Shown one piece after another: positions 37,767 through 46,796 of a DNA stretch of 64,000 nucleotides. The notes beneath the pieces are model-generated. The model made no database searches and was not told where the DNA came from. It worked only from the letters and a program-made list of their open reading frames with translations. How positions within the stretch are numbered: the stretch's first letter is position 1; the number at the start of each line of letters is the position of its first letter. The position numbers and the translations under genes are program-made. The DNA comes from Halobacillus naozhouensis (GTDB taxonomy: Bacteria > Bacillota > Bacilli > Bacillales > Halobacillaceae), in contig NZ_CP121671.1 of assembly GCF_029714185.1 (NCBI RefSeq), positions 4,154,001 to 4,218,000 of the forward strand. Direction: 5' to 3'.

Positions 37767-39437
37767 TTGAAGAAAGGCAGTTTATGGCTATTATTAGTAT
37801 TAATGATGACATTCGTATTAGCTGCGTGTAGCGGTGGTGAAAGTACATCAAGTAATTCTAGTGGAGAAGAAGGAAGCAGCAGTGAAGGAGAAAGTGATGT
37901 TAAACAGGAAATAACTATCACAGCAAAAAGTGAAATTGCAAGTATGGATCCTTCATTAATTACAGATACGGTTTCATTCCAATGGGCCGGTGAAACATTA
38001 GAAGGACTTTTCCGATTGGACAAGGAAGGTAACCTATCACCAGGTATTGCCAAGGATAGTTCTGTTAGTGAGGATGGACTTACCTGGACTTTTAACTTGC
38101 GTGAAGATGCTAAGTGGGCCAATGGAGATCCTGTAACAGCACATGATTTTGTGTACTCCTGGCAGCGTGCAGTAGACCCTGCAACTGGATCTGAATATGG
38201 ACCCTATTTCCTTGGCGGTGTTGTCAAAAACGCTACAGCCATTAGCGAAGGTGAAATGGATCCATCAGAACTTGGTGCTGTGGCCGTTGATGATCATACA
38301 TTAGAAGTTCACCTTGAAAAACCTGTTCCATATTTCAAAAATATGACTGTATTCATCACATTCATGCCACTTAACAAGGACTATGTTGAAAAGCATGGAG
38401 ATAAATTTGGTACAGAAGCGAAGTTCACACTGGCTAATGGTCCATTTAAAATGACAGAGTGGAACCACGGCGAAGGATGGACACTTGTTAAAAATGAATC
38501 TTACTGGGATGCAGATGCCGTTAAACTGCAAAAGCTTGAAGGAAAAGTCATTAAAGAAATTTCAACAGGGGTTAACCTCTATCAATCTGGTCAAATTGAC
38601 CAAACAGAGCTCAATGCCGAATTCGTGGATCAGTATTCAACTTCTGAAGATTTCAGAGTAGCAGAACAGCCGTATTTATATTTCTTCAAATTCAATCAAG
38701 CAAATGAAGTATTAGCAAATTTACATGCTCGTAAAGCTATTTCCCTTGCTATTGATCGTCAATCCTTAGTTGACGTAATCTTAAACGATGGCTCTGTCGT
38801 AGCAGAAGGGTATGTTCCATCTAACTTTGTGAACAAACCTGGTACCGACAAAGGATTCCGCGAAGTACAAGGATCACTTGTAGAATCTAATGAATCTAAA
38901 GCTAAAGAACATTGGGCAAAAGCACTCGAAGAACTTGGAAAAGAAGAAGTTACTTTAGAAATTTTAGGTGATGATACAGGAACATCACAAAATGCTATGG
39001 CTTACTACAAAGACCAATTAGAAACAAAACTTGAGGGACTTACAATCAAACTTGTTCAAGTACCATTTAAAGAACGTGTGCGACGCGGACAAGAATCAGA
39101 GTTTCAGATCCTTGCAGCGACTTGGGGACCTGACTACGTTGACCCGAACACCTATTTAAATATGTATTTGACAGACGGACAAAACAATAACATGAATTTC
39201 TCAAGCGAAAAGTATGATTCCCTGATTGCGAAAGCAAATGGCGAATATGCTCAACAACCGCAGAAGCGTTTTGAAACATTCCTGGAAGCTGAAAGATTAC
39301 TTCTAGAAGAGTACGCTGCTGTAGCACCGATTTATCAGGATGCGAAAGCAATGCTGTTCAGACCATCCATTAAAAACGCATTCGCTACTGCTACTGGCCC
39401 AGAATTTGAATTTAAGTGGGCATATGTAGAAAAATAA
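37767..39437 (+). CDS. Oligopeptide ABC transporter substrate-binding lipoprotein
   Basis: A 556-residue family 5 solute-binding protein. The start is TTG at 37767 behind TAGGGGGAGG. A lipoprotein signal ends in LAAC (about 18-21), followed by a Ser/Gly/Glu-rich linker. Family motifs include AEIASMDPSLITD, GLFRLDKEGNLSPGIAKD and LREDAKWANGDPVTAHDFVYSW. It should bind peptides at the outer face for an Opp-type importer, but no permease or ATPase gene is here, so it is an orphan. Confidence 0.93.
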   Translation: MKKGSLWLLLVLMMTFVLAACSGGESTSSNSSGEEGSSSEGESDVKQEITITAKSEIASMDPSLITDTVSFQWAGETLEGLFRLDKEGNLSPGIAKDSSVSEDGLTWTFNLREDAKWANGDPVTAHDFVYSWQRAVDPATGSEYGPYFLGGVVKNATAISEGEMDPSELGAVAVDDHTLEVHLEKPVPYFKNMTVFITFMPLNKDYVEKHGDKFGTEAKFTLANGPFKMTEWNHGEGWTLVKNESYWDADAVKLQKLEGKVIKEISTGVNLYQSGQIDQTELNAEFVDQYSTSEDFRVAEQPYLYFFKFNQANEVLANLHARKAISLAIDRQSLVDVILNDGSVVAEGYVPSNFVNKPGTDKGFREVQGSLVESNESKAKEHWAKALEELGKEEVTLEILGDDTGTSQNAMAYYKDQLETKLEGLTIKLVQVPFKERVRRGQESEFQILAATWGPDYVDPNTYLNMYLTDGQNNNMNFSSEKYDSLIAKANGEYAQQPQKRFETFLEAERLLLEEYAAVAPIYQDAKAMLFRPSIKNAFATATGPEFEFKWAYVEK

Positions 39438-39439
39438 TC

Positions 39440-39488
39440 TCAACAAAAACACATCTGTTGATTTTTCAACAGATGTGTTTTTTGTTTT
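39440..39488. terminator. Bidirectional terminator between oppA-like gene and hmp
   Basis: AAAAACACATCTGTTGA pairs with TCAACAGATGTGTTTTT over 17 bp with a 4-nt loop. Confidence 0.9.
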
Positions 39489-40707
39489 AATCGAGACTTC
39501 CTTCCGGACCAAAGAACTCATAATTTCTTCTTTCCTCTGGTATTCCCCATTCTTTTAATGAATGATGAACAGCCTTCATAAACCCTTCAGGTCCACAGTA
39601 ATAAAAATCTGCATGTTGAGGCACATGTTCCTGAAGCCACTCTAAATCAATATACCCTTTTTTATCATATCCCCTATCCTGTTCCGATGGACTTTCATAG
39701 ATAGTATGTGTTTTTACGAAGGGATGATCTGCACTCACTTGACTCATATCCTCTTTAAACGCATGAACACTGCCATTTCGCGCTGCATCGATAAAGTGAA
39801 TATCGCGGCCCGTCTGTTTCGTGGTGGAGGTCTTAAGCATACTCATTAATGGCGTTAACCCTACACCACCACTAAGTAGCACGACAGGGTTTTCTGATTC
39901 TGTATTTAAGTAGAAATCTCCAGCAGGGGCACTGATTGATACGATATCGCCAGTCTCTATTTGATTGTGTAAGAAACTAGATACGATACCTGCCGGATTT
40001 CCTCCATATTCATCTTCCCTTTTCACACTGATACGATAATAGCCTTTACCAGGGGAATCTGATAGGCTGTATTGTCTTAAATGGGTATGGTCTTCACCGG
40101 GAACTTCAGCCTTAATCGTAATATATTGACCTGGTTTATAGTCCGCTAATTCCCCGCCATCCACCGGTTCTAAATAGAAGGACGTGATCACATCACTTTC
40201 TTTCACCTTCTTCACAATCCGAAACTCACGATAACCATTCCAACCACCTTTTTGCGCAAAAGCTTCATGGTACTTCTGTTGTTCAACCGCAATAAATGCA
40301 TCTGCAATCACACCATAAGCTTCTCCCCATGCTTCGATAATATCATCAGTAGCAGCATCTCCAAGAACCTCTTTAATAGCCAGAAGCAAATACTCACCAA
40401 CAAGAGGATAGTGCTCCGGTTTGACGTTTAAACTCCGGTGCTTTTCAGAAATCTGTATAACTGTCGGCATGATCACACTTAAATCATCAATATGTTGCGC
40501 AGCAGCATAAACTGCATTGGCCAGAGCCTTAGGCTGTCTCCCTGCCTTTTGGTTCGTTTGATTAAAAATGTTTTTTAATTCAGGTTGATCCGCAAACATA
40601 CGCTGATAGAAGCACTTTGTAATGGCTTCTCCATGCTCAGCCAGCACAGGTACAGTTGACTTAACAATTTTTATTGTTTCTTCACTTAATCTAACTTTTA
40701 CAGTCAT
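39487..40707 (-). CDS. hmp: Flavohemoprotein, nitric oxide dioxygenase
   Basis: Hmp turns nitric oxide and oxygen into nitrate using NAD(P)H. The 406 residues comprise a globin domain (about 1-145, proximal histidine in KPEHYPLVGEYL), a FAD domain with RQYSLSD, and an NAD domain with LLSGGVGLTPLMSM and the C-terminal YCGPEGFM. It is divergent from nsrR, and an NsrR-like operator lies just upstream, so induction by nitric oxide is likely. Confidence 0.96.
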   Translation of the reverse strand: MTVKVRLSEETIKIVKSTVPVLAEHGEAITKCFYQRMFADQPELKNIFNQTNQKAGRQPKALANAVYAAAQHIDDLSVIMPTVIQISEKHRSLNVKPEHYPLVGEYLLLAIKEVLGDAATDDIIEAWGEAYGVIADAFIAVEQQKYHEAFAQKGGWNGYREFRIVKKVKESDVITSFYLEPVDGGELADYKPGQYITIKAEVPGEDHTHLRQYSLSDSPGKGYYRISVKREDEYGGNPAGIVSSFLHNQIETGDIVSISAPAGDFYLNTESENPVVLLSGGVGLTPLMSMLKTSTTKQTGRDIHFIDAARNGSVHAFKEDMSQVSADHPFVKTHTIYESPSEQDRGYDKKGYIDLEWLQEHVPQHADFYYCGPEGFMKAVHHSLKEWGIPEERRNYEFFGPEGSLD

Positions 40708-40723
40708 AGAAATATTCCTTTTA

Positions 40724-40748
40724 AAAGATGTATTTTTAATACATCTTT
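40724..40748. promoter_or_regulatory. NsrR-type operator upstream of hmp
   Basis: AAAGATGTAT and ATACATCTTT form a perfect 10-bp inverted repeat with a 5-bp TTTTA spacer, 17 bp from the hmp start. AT-rich repeats of this shape are NsrR targets in Bacillus. Confidence 0.7.
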
Positions 40749-40795
40749 ATTGTAAAAACAATTGCACTTTAAAAGCAATATTATAAATACACCTT

Positions 40796-40815
40796 TTGTG
40801 ACAATATTGTAACAA
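40796..40815. promoter_or_regulatory. Second inverted repeat in the hmp-nsrR region
   Basis: TTGTGAC-AATATT-GTAACAA is a palindrome of 20 bp with one mismatched pair. It may be a second NsrR site or a redox regulator site (Rex or Fnr type). Identity is uncertain. Confidence 0.45.
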
Positions 40816-40892
40816 GGCAAACACTTGCAAGCTAAAAGACAACCTGCGGATTATATGATAAGATAATGGAAAACCAAAATGAGGATTTTTAT

Positions 40893-41330
40893 ATGCGCTT
40901 AAAAAAATACACTGATTATGCTCTTAGAGTACTAATTTATACATCTTCTCTCCCGGAAGGTGAATTAGCGAGGAAAAAGGAAATCTCTGATGTCTTTCAT
41001 ATTTCTGAGAATCACCTCGGGAAGATTATTCATCAGTTAAACAAACTTGAGTTAATAGAAACGATACGTGGCAGAAGCGGGGGAATTAAGCTGGCTAAGG
41101 AACCCCGGGATATTAACATTGGCTATGTAGTTAGAGCTATGGAGGATGATTTTCTTCTGTTGGAGTGTTTTGATAATGACACCAATTACTGTGTGATCAC
41201 GCCAGCCTGTAAACTAAGGCATGTACTAAATGATGCATTACGTGCCTTTTTAGAGGTAGTCGACAACTACACACTCTATGATTTATTATCCAATAAGGAT
41301 GAGTTAAGAGAGCTAATGGATATTACCTAA
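40893..41330 (+). CDS. nsrR: Rrf2-family nitric-oxide sensing repressor NsrR
   Basis: The ATG at 40893 (MRLKKYTDYALRVL) matches the family start and gives 145 residues; an ATG at 40866 would add nine unlikely residues. The helix-turn-helix is at about 28-50. Cysteines C92, C100 and C106 have the same numbers as the iron-sulfur ligands of B. subtilis NsrR. It is divergent from its likely target hmp. Confidence 0.95.
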   Translation: MRLKKYTDYALRVLIYTSSLPEGELARKKEISDVFHISENHLGKIIHQLNKLELIETIRGRSGGIKLAKEPRDINIGYVVRAMEDDFLLLECFDNDTNYCVITPACKLRHVLNDALRAFLEVVDNYTLYDLLSNKDELRELMDIT

Positions 41331-41342
41331 AAAAGTTTATTA

Positions 41343-41380
41343 AAAAAGCCGTTGAGTTAGTTAAATAACTCAACGGCTTT
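41343..41380. terminator. Bidirectional terminator between nsrR and rpsR
   Basis: AAAAGCCGTTGAGTTA (41343-41358) pairs perfectly with TAACTCAACGGCTTTT (41365-41380) around a 6-nt loop. Confidence 0.92.
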
Positions 41381-41393
41381 TTACGTTTGCTAT

Positions 41394-41621
41394 TTATTCA
41401 GCACTGTAAGGTAATAGTGCCATTTGACGAGAGCGTTTGATTGCTTTCGTCAATTTACGTTGATACTTTGCAGAAGTTCCAGTTACTCGACGAGGAAGAA
41501 TTTTTCCACGGTCGGAAATGAAACGTCTAAGCAAGTCTGTATCTTTAAAGTCGATGTGTGTGATTCCGTTTGCTGTGAAGAAACACACCTTTTTGCGTTT
41601 ACCGCGTCCACGACGTGCCAT
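41394..41621 (-). CDS. rpsR: 30S ribosomal protein S18
   Basis: A 75-residue basic protein with the S18 core IDFKDTDLLRRFISDRGKILPRR and TGTSAKYQRKLTKAIKRSR. It binds S6 in the 30S platform. It is the third gene of rpsF-ssb-rpsR and ends at a terminator. Confidence 0.98.
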   Translation of the reverse strand: MARRGRGKRKKVCFFTANGITHIDFKDTDLLRRFISDRGKILPRRVTGTSAKYQRKLTKAIKRSRQMALLPYSAE

Positions 41622-41643
41622 GAGGCGTCCCTCCTTTACTTAT

Positions 41644-42129
41644 TTAAAATGGTAAATCATCATCTGAGATGTCGATCGGTTCACCATTATCGGCGAAAGG
41701 ATCGTCATCTTTTTTATTATTATTGGAACCGAAGTTATTTCCTTGTTGTTGTTGATTCTGATTTGGCTGGAATCCTGAACCTTGTTGGCCGCCTCCACCC
41801 TGGGATGCACCCTTAGATTCTAGGAACTGTACGCTGTCTGCAACAACTTCTGTTACAAACACACGCTTACCTTCTTGATTATCGAAGCTTCGGGACTGCA
41901 AACGCCCGTCCACACCGATAAGACTGCCTTTGCTCATAAAGTTGGCAAGGTTTTCAGCAGCTCGTCTCCAAACAACACAGTTAATGAAGTCTGCATCACG
42001 ATCACCCTGGTTATTTGAAAATGGCCGATTCACTGCAACAGTGAAGTTGGCAACAGCCACCCCATTTGGCGTATAGCGTAAATCCGGATCCTTCGTTAAT
42101 CTGCCGACTAAAACGACACGATTTAACAT
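41644..42129 (-). CDS. ssb: Single-stranded DNA-binding protein
   Basis: A 161-residue SSB protecting DNA at replication and repair sites. The ATG at 42129 gives MLNRVVLVGRLTKDPDLRYTPNG; a GTG at 42138 overlaps the ribosome site AAGGGGTGG. The OB fold occupies about 1-105, then a Gln/Gly/Asn-rich linker and the acidic tail DISDDDLPF that docks partner proteins. It lies 12 bp after rpsF. Confidence 0.97.
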   Translation of the reverse strand: MLNRVVLVGRLTKDPDLRYTPNGVAVANFTVAVNRPFSNNQGDRDADFINCVVWRRAAENLANFMSKGSLIGVDGRLQSRSFDNQEGKRVFVTEVVADSVQFLESKGASQGGGGQQGSGFQPNQNQQQQGNNFGSNNNKKDDDPFADNGEPIDISDDDLPF

Positions 42130-42141
42130 CAGAACCACCCC

Positions 42142-42432
42142 TTATTTGTCATCTTCGCGTACAGCGATGTGACGGATAACATCATCCGAGAACTTCGCTT
42201 GACGGTCGAATTCATTGATCGCGTCACGATCACCTTTGAAGTTGATCGTTACATAGATCCCATCACGATAATCGTTAATTTCGTAAGCAAGACGACGCTT
42301 GCCAACTTCTTTAACATTTTCGATTTCCGCACCATTGTTTGTAAGGATACCGCTGAAACGCTCAACTACAGCTGTTTTAGCTTCCTCCTCGATATCTGGG
42401 CGGATGATGTACATGATTTCATAATTTCTCAT
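42142..42432 (-). CDS. rpsF: 30S ribosomal protein S6
   Basis: S6, 96 residues: MRNYEIMYIIRPDIEEE at the start, RRLAYEINDYRDGIYV in the middle. It dimerises with S18 in the platform and, in many bacteria, the complex binds its own leader. The ATG at 42432 has AAGGAGGTG. Confidence 0.98.
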   Translation of the reverse strand: MRNYEIMYIIRPDIEEEAKTAVVERFSGILTNNGAEIENVKEVGKRRLAYEINDYRDGIYVTINFKGDRDAINEFDRQAKFSDDVIRHIAVREDDK

Positions 42433-42458
42433 CCGTTTTCACCTCCTTATGGACTTAA

Positions 42459-42482
42459 CGGCCCCTTTAACATTGAAAGGAG
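42459..42482 (-). promoter_or_regulatory. Hairpin in the rpsF leader, candidate S6:S18-binding element
   Basis: On the minus strand CTCCTTT pairs with AAAGGGG around CAATGTT, followed by CCG, 27 bp before the start. A CCG-bearing hairpin in rpsF leaders is the known S6:S18 autoregulatory target; the match here is loose. Confidence 0.35.
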
Positions 42483-42577
42483 CAAGGAGTAATTTAACTA
42501 TAATTACTCACAATGTTGTATTATATCAAAAGTGCCTTGGAAATACAATATGTTAACGGAGAGATCCGGGTTTTAGC

Positions 42578-43675
42578 TTATACGTTGAATCGGAAATGGA
42601 TTACATCGCCATCTTTTACTAAATAATCTTTACCTTCTAAACGAACTCGGCCACGATCTCGAGCAACTCCCATTGTCCCAGCATCTACAAGGTCTTCATA
42701 AGAAACTGTCTCTGCGCGAATAAACCCGCGTTCAAAGTCAGTATGGATAATTCCCGCAGCTTGAGGAGCAGTCATTCCTTCTTTAAAAGTCCAAGCACGA
42801 ACCTCTTGCTCACCAGCTGTAAAATAAGTAGCTAGTCCTAACAAGTTATATGTTGCTTTAATCAATTGATCCAGTCCAGATTCTTCAATACCAAGGTCCT
42901 CAAGAAACTCTTGTTTTTCCTCACCATCCAGCTCGGCAATTTCAGCTTCGATTTTTGCACATACTACAATAACCTCTGCATTCTCTTGAGCTGCATATTC
43001 ACGAATTTGTTTCACATTATCATTGTCTGCCTCACCAATTTCATCTTCACTAACATTAGCCACGTATAAGATTGGCTTAGAAGTTAATAAGTGCAGGCCT
43101 TTAACAATCTTCAGCTGGTCTGTTGAGAATTCAACCGCTCGAGCAGGTATTTCACTCTCAAGACTCTCTTTCAGCTTTTCTAGGACGGCATATTCAGCTA
43201 CTGCATCCTTATCTTTTTGGCGAGCCATTTTAGCTACCCGGTCCAAACGTTTAGAAACAGTTTCAAGATCTGCTAAAATCAATTCCAAATTAATTGTTTC
43301 GATATCTGATATGGGATCTACTTGTCCTGAAACGTGTGTAATATTCTCATCTTCAAAAGCACGTACAACATGACAAATCGCATCCACTTGGCGAATATGA
43401 GACAAAAACTGGTTTCCTAGTCCTTCTCCCTTACTGGCACCCTTAACAATTCCAGCAATGTCGGTAAATTCGAATGCTGTCGGAACTGTTTTCTTCGGAT
43501 TGACCAGTTCAGTTAACTTTTCTAATCGAGGATCCGGCACCTCCACAATCCCAACGTTTGGATCAATGGTGGCAAACGGATAGTTCGCAGACAATGCTCC
43601 AGCCTGCGTTATTGCGTTAAATAACGTAGACTTGCCCACGTTAGGCAACCCTACAATTCCAGCTGTTAATGCCAT
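42578..43675 (-). CDS. ychF: Redox-regulated ATPase YchF
   Basis: A 365-residue Obg-like ATPase. Seen are the P-loop GLPNVGKSTLFNAIT, the changed G4 site, DTDIAGIVKGASKGEGLGN-type switch region (FTDIAGIVKG) and a TGS domain at the end. It binds ribosomes and acts in stress response. It precedes rpsF in the same direction. Confidence 0.97.
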   Translation of the reverse strand: MALTAGIVGLPNVGKSTLFNAITQAGALSANYPFATIDPNVGIVEVPDPRLEKLTELVNPKKTVPTAFEFTDIAGIVKGASKGEGLGNQFLSHIRQVDAICHVVRAFEDENITHVSGQVDPISDIETINLELILADLETVSKRLDRVAKMARQKDKDAVAEYAVLEKLKESLESEIPARAVEFSTDQLKIVKGLHLLTSKPILYVANVSEDEIGEADNDNVKQIREYAAQENAEVIVVCAKIEAEIAELDGEEKQEFLEDLGIEESGLDQLIKATYNLLGLATYFTAGEQEVRAWTFKEGMTAPQAAGIIHTDFERGFIRAETVSYEDLVDAGTMGVARDRGRVRLEGKDYLVKDGDVIHFRFNV

Positions 43676-43767
43676 ATAAAAATTCCACTCCTTAAGGATT
43701 TACATACATGTATGTTCGGTCATATCAATTATAGATACTGTACAAAAAAATAACAACCTATGCAAAA

Positions 43768-43802
43768 TAGAAAACAGACCCCTTAAGGAAGCCTGTTTTT
43801 CA
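43768..43802 (-). terminator. Weak terminator between yyzM and ychF
   Basis: AAACAG pairs with CTGTTT outside a CCTTAAGG core. Its placement after yyzM supports it, but the stem has mismatches. Confidence 0.45.
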
Positions 43803-43901
43803 TATTTTGTCTATTTAATTATTTAAATGTCAGTAACCTTACATATCAGCTTAAAGCAAATCCAACTCTAATGTATTAGCTGAGCTTTTTTAAATACCTT
43901 G

Positions 43902-44099
43902 TTATTGTTCATTCGTTTCGAGTACTTTTTTCATCTTTGTTTCAAATTTCTTGCGCGGGATCAGCACACTGTGACCGCATCCTTCACACTTAATCCTAAT
44001 ATCCGCACCCATGCGAATAATTTTCCAGCGATTTTCTCCGCAAGGATGTGCTTTCTTCATTTGAACTACATCATTTAAATGATACGTTTTCTCTGCCAT
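43902..44099 (-). CDS. yyzM: DUF951 zinc-ribbon-like protein (YyzM)
   Basis: A 65-residue protein starting at ATG 44099 after GGAGG. It has the family core MKKAHPCGENRWKIIRMGADIRIKCEGCGHSV with cysteines that may bind zinc. Function is unknown. It sits between a MscS gene and ychF, as in B. subtilis. Confidence 0.9.
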   Translation of the reverse strand: MAEKTYHLNDVVQMKKAHPCGENRWKIIRMGADIRIKCEGCGHSVLIPRKKFETKMKKVLETNEQ

Positions 44100-44124
44100 A
44101 GCTTTTTGCCTCCTGAATACATAA

Positions 44125-45009
44125 TTATGATGGTTCTTGCCTTGTTTCTTCTTCATGGCGTGAATACATAACAATACGCGGATAAGGAATCTCGACCCCT
44201 TTCTCTTCTAAACGCTGTTTCACTTCCCTGCGAATGGCACGAGCCACGCCCCAGTGCTCCATAGGGACTGTTTCGCTAATGATCCTCATCATGATGTCTG
44301 AAGCGTTCAAGTTATCTACACCTAGCAATTCAGGTATTGCCGTCATCTGTTCATAACGTTCTGGTAATTCCTCAAGGAGCTCGGATATGACCTGTTCCGC
44401 ATATTCAATGTTATTCTCATAGGCAATCCTTACATCAACTACAGCAATGCTGTTATGAATGGAGTAGTTGGTGACCTGGGTGACATTTCCATTAGGGAGA
44501 ATATTGATCTCACCTGTCCAACTTTTGATTTTAGTCGTCCGTAAACCGATTTCCTCAACAAACCCCTCTACACCAGAAGTCAGTACATAGTCTCCTACAG
44601 AAAATTGATCTTCAAAGATAATAAAGAATCCTGAAATGATATCACGCACAAGATTTTGTGCGCCAAAACCAATAGCTAAGCCGGCCACACCAGCACCGGC
44701 AAGCAATGGACCTATTTTGATACCGAATACTTCCAATATCATTATAAATGCTGTGAAGTAAACGATGTATGTCATTGTATTGATTACAAGTTTTTTGAGG
44801 GTAGATTCACGACGTGCCGTAATCTGAAATGGGCCGCGTCGGCGGTTCTCAAAAAACTTTGAAATAATTTTACTACCAATTCTAATAATTAATAACGAAA
44901 CTAATAGAATGAGCAATATTTGCAGCAGGCCCTGTCCTAATTCCATCCATAGTTTAGGCCCTGTAATATATTCAATGGCTTTATCCCACTCTGACACAGC
45001 TTCCTTCAT
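44125..45009 (-). CDS. MscS-family small-conductance mechanosensitive channel
   Basis: A 294-residue membrane protein with three hydrophobic segments (about 22-42, 68-88, 90-112) and the pore helix GLAIGFGAQNLVRDIISGFFIIFEDQFSVGD typical of MscS. It releases solutes after osmotic downshock, fitting a salt-tolerant host. The ATG at 45009 has GGAGGGTGACT; a GTG at 45015 is less likely. The B. subtilis counterpart is in the same spot (YyaF-YyzM-YkuT type). Confidence 0.93.
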   Translation of the reverse strand: MKEAVSEWDKAIEYITGPKLWMELGQGLLQILLILLVSLLIIRIGSKIISKFFENRRRGPFQITARRESTLKKLVINTMTYIVYFTAFIMILEVFGIKIGPLLAGAGVAGLAIGFGAQNLVRDIISGFFIIFEDQFSVGDYVLTSGVEGFVEEIGLRTTKIKSWTGEINILPNGNVTQVTNYSIHNSIAVVDVRIAYENNIEYAEQVISELLEELPERYEQMTAIPELLGVDNLNASDIMMRIISETVPMEHWGVARAIRREVKQRLEEKGVEIPYPRIVMYSRHEEETRQEPS

Positions 45010-45064
45010 AGTCACCCTCCTAAGTTTCAGCAGTATAGAATATGAAACTTATTTTAACAGGTTT

Positions 45065-46081
45065 CTATCGAATTTTGAATCGATGTATGAAGGGAGATAG
45101 CAGAAGGGAGCCCAAGACATATAAGTTAAGCAATCCATAGAGAGGATATAAATATTCTATCAATGTAGAGAAACCAAAGGATGTAAAAGGGATCATAATG
45201 GCAATCGTTATCATGGAAAGAATCCATAACGGTTGTTTTAGATACTCTCTGAACCGAGTTACGATTCCGAGCATCCCTGAAGCAGCGGTCGTAAACATAG
45301 CAATCCACATTACGATCGACATAAATATCATCATTTCAAACGGGTACTCTTTTAATATAGCGAATAAAGGAATTTCATATAATATGATTTCCTCCGAAAT
45401 TTGGATCAAACTATTATTATATAAATAAGAAACAACTCCCAATAGAAGACCGCTACCTATACTTGCCACCCATATTTCACGCCTACTTTCAATTTTATTT
45501 CCGATAGCCCCAAGAACGGCTATTAACGGAACAACATTAAGAGCTGTAAATGGGAAAGCAGCTTTCCAATTGCTTGTCTCCTTTATGTGTCCGAACATTG
45601 ACAGGTTCTGATCATGAGTAAACAGAAGTAAAACAAATAGCAGCCCACCAATTAACAATGGTAGAACTAGACTATTAACTGTCACGATTCCTTTTACATC
45701 CCAGACAAACAGTAAGATTAAGGGGATAATAATCGCTATTACTCCTAACCGGTAGGAAAAATGAAAGGCTTGCCATGTTGCTCCACTCCCCGCCAGCATC
45801 ACCACTGTTGTTGTAAATAAATATATGATAATCATTCCGTCATAGATACCCGTCAAGTGTTTTCCAACCACTTTTCTAAGAACAGGCAGATAATGACTCG
45901 CCCTCTGTTCATAGCTGATTCTCATAATACTCATACAACAAAAGCTAAACATAATCGAAAATAAAAGGATCGCCAGACTGCTATCTTGTCCGAAAAACTG
46001 CCACAGTTCTCTACCAGAAGCATAACCAGCGCCAATTGTTGTTCCTATGATTAAGCACACCCATTTAAAACCTGCTCTCAC
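45065..46081 (-). CDS. YkvI-like membrane transporter
   Basis: A 338-residue protein with about ten hydrophobic segments. The N-terminus KWVCLIIGTTIGAGYASGRELWQFFG has the broken-helix pattern (TxIGAGYASGxE) of the YkvI group in the LeuT-like superfamily. Substrate is unknown. GTG start at 46081 with GGGAGCGG upstream. Confidence 0.8.
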   Translation of the reverse strand: MRAGFKWVCLIIGTTIGAGYASGRELWQFFGQDSSLAILLFSIMFSFCCMSIMRISYEQRASHYLPVLRKVVGKHLTGIYDGMIIIYLFTTTVVMLAGSGATWQAFHFSYRLGVIAIIIPLILLFVWDVKGIVTVNSLVLPLLIGGLLFVLLLFTHDQNLSMFGHIKETSNWKAAFPFTALNVVPLIAVLGAIGNKIESRREIWVASIGSGLLLGVVSYLYNNSLIQISEEIILYEIPLFAILKEYPFEMMIFMSIVMWIAMFTTAASGMLGIVTRFREYLKQPLWILSMITIAIMIPFTSFGFSTLIEYLYPLYGLLNLYVLGSLLLSPFIHRFKIR

Positions 46082-46172
46082 TACAACCGCTCCCTACTCG
46101 ATATATTTTGCCACGTATAGAAACATGAAAAGGCTTATATACTGTTACTAATATGTGTCTGGAGGGGTACCT

Positions 46173-46781
46173 ATGAATGTTAAGGACAAGTTTTCAAAAG
46201 GTGAGCAGCGTGTCCATGTAGACGATCCAAATATGAGCGAACAACTAAGCCATTACTTATTGGAGTCCCTTCCTAAAGACAAGCAAGTGATTATTGCTTG
46301 CATCGGCACCGACCGATCAACTGGAGATTCATTAGGTCCGTTGATAGGTTCGATGTTGCGCGACCATTCTCTAAGAACCTTCCATGTTTACGGGACATTA
46401 GAGCATCCCTTACATGCCCTGAACCTGAAAGATACAGTAAAGGCTATATACCGTACCCATCCATCACCATTCATCCTTGCTATCGATGCCTGCCTTGGAA
46501 AAAACTCTTCTATAGGAAGTGTATCTATTGGACAAGGGACCCTTAACCCTGGGGCTGCATTAAAAAAGGATCTCCCGCCTATAGGTGATATTCATATCAG
46601 CGGAATGGTTAATGTAGGTGGTTTCATGGAATATGTAGTCCTGCAAAATACCCGCCTGCATCATGTTATGAATATGGCTGCAAAAATTGCTGCAGCCATC
46701 CGAATGGCAGAAGAAAAACGCGGGCGCGGGGCTTATACTTATCAGCCTTTAATAGCCGCAACAAAAAAACAGCAACGGTGA
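46173..46781 (+). CDS. yyaC: Spore protease-like protein YyaC (DUF1256)
   Basis: A 202-residue protein related to the Gpr germination protease fold. The ATG at 46173 follows GGAGGGG. Motifs: IACIGTDRSTGDSLGPLIG, YGTLEHPLHALNL, AIDACLG and IGDIHISGMVNVGGFME. It is expressed in sporulation in Bacillus, with unclear role. It is divergent from the transporter gene. Confidence 0.92.
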   Translation: MNVKDKFSKGEQRVHVDDPNMSEQLSHYLLESLPKDKQVIIACIGTDRSTGDSLGPLIGSMLRDHSLRTFHVYGTLEHPLHALNLKDTVKAIYRTHPSPFILAIDACLGKNSSIGSVSIGQGTLNPGAALKKDLPPIGDIHISGMVNVGGFMEYVVLQNTRLHHVMNMAAKIAAAIRMAEEKRGRGAYTYQPLIAATKKQQR

Positions 46782-46796
46782 GTTTCCGTTGCTGTG

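Noticed and set aside
43702..43715. 14-bp palindrome ACATACATGTATGT upstream of ychF
   Set aside because: It partly resembles a LexA box but lacks the CGAAC-N4-GTTCG arrangement; palindromes of this size in AT-rich gaps occur by chance.
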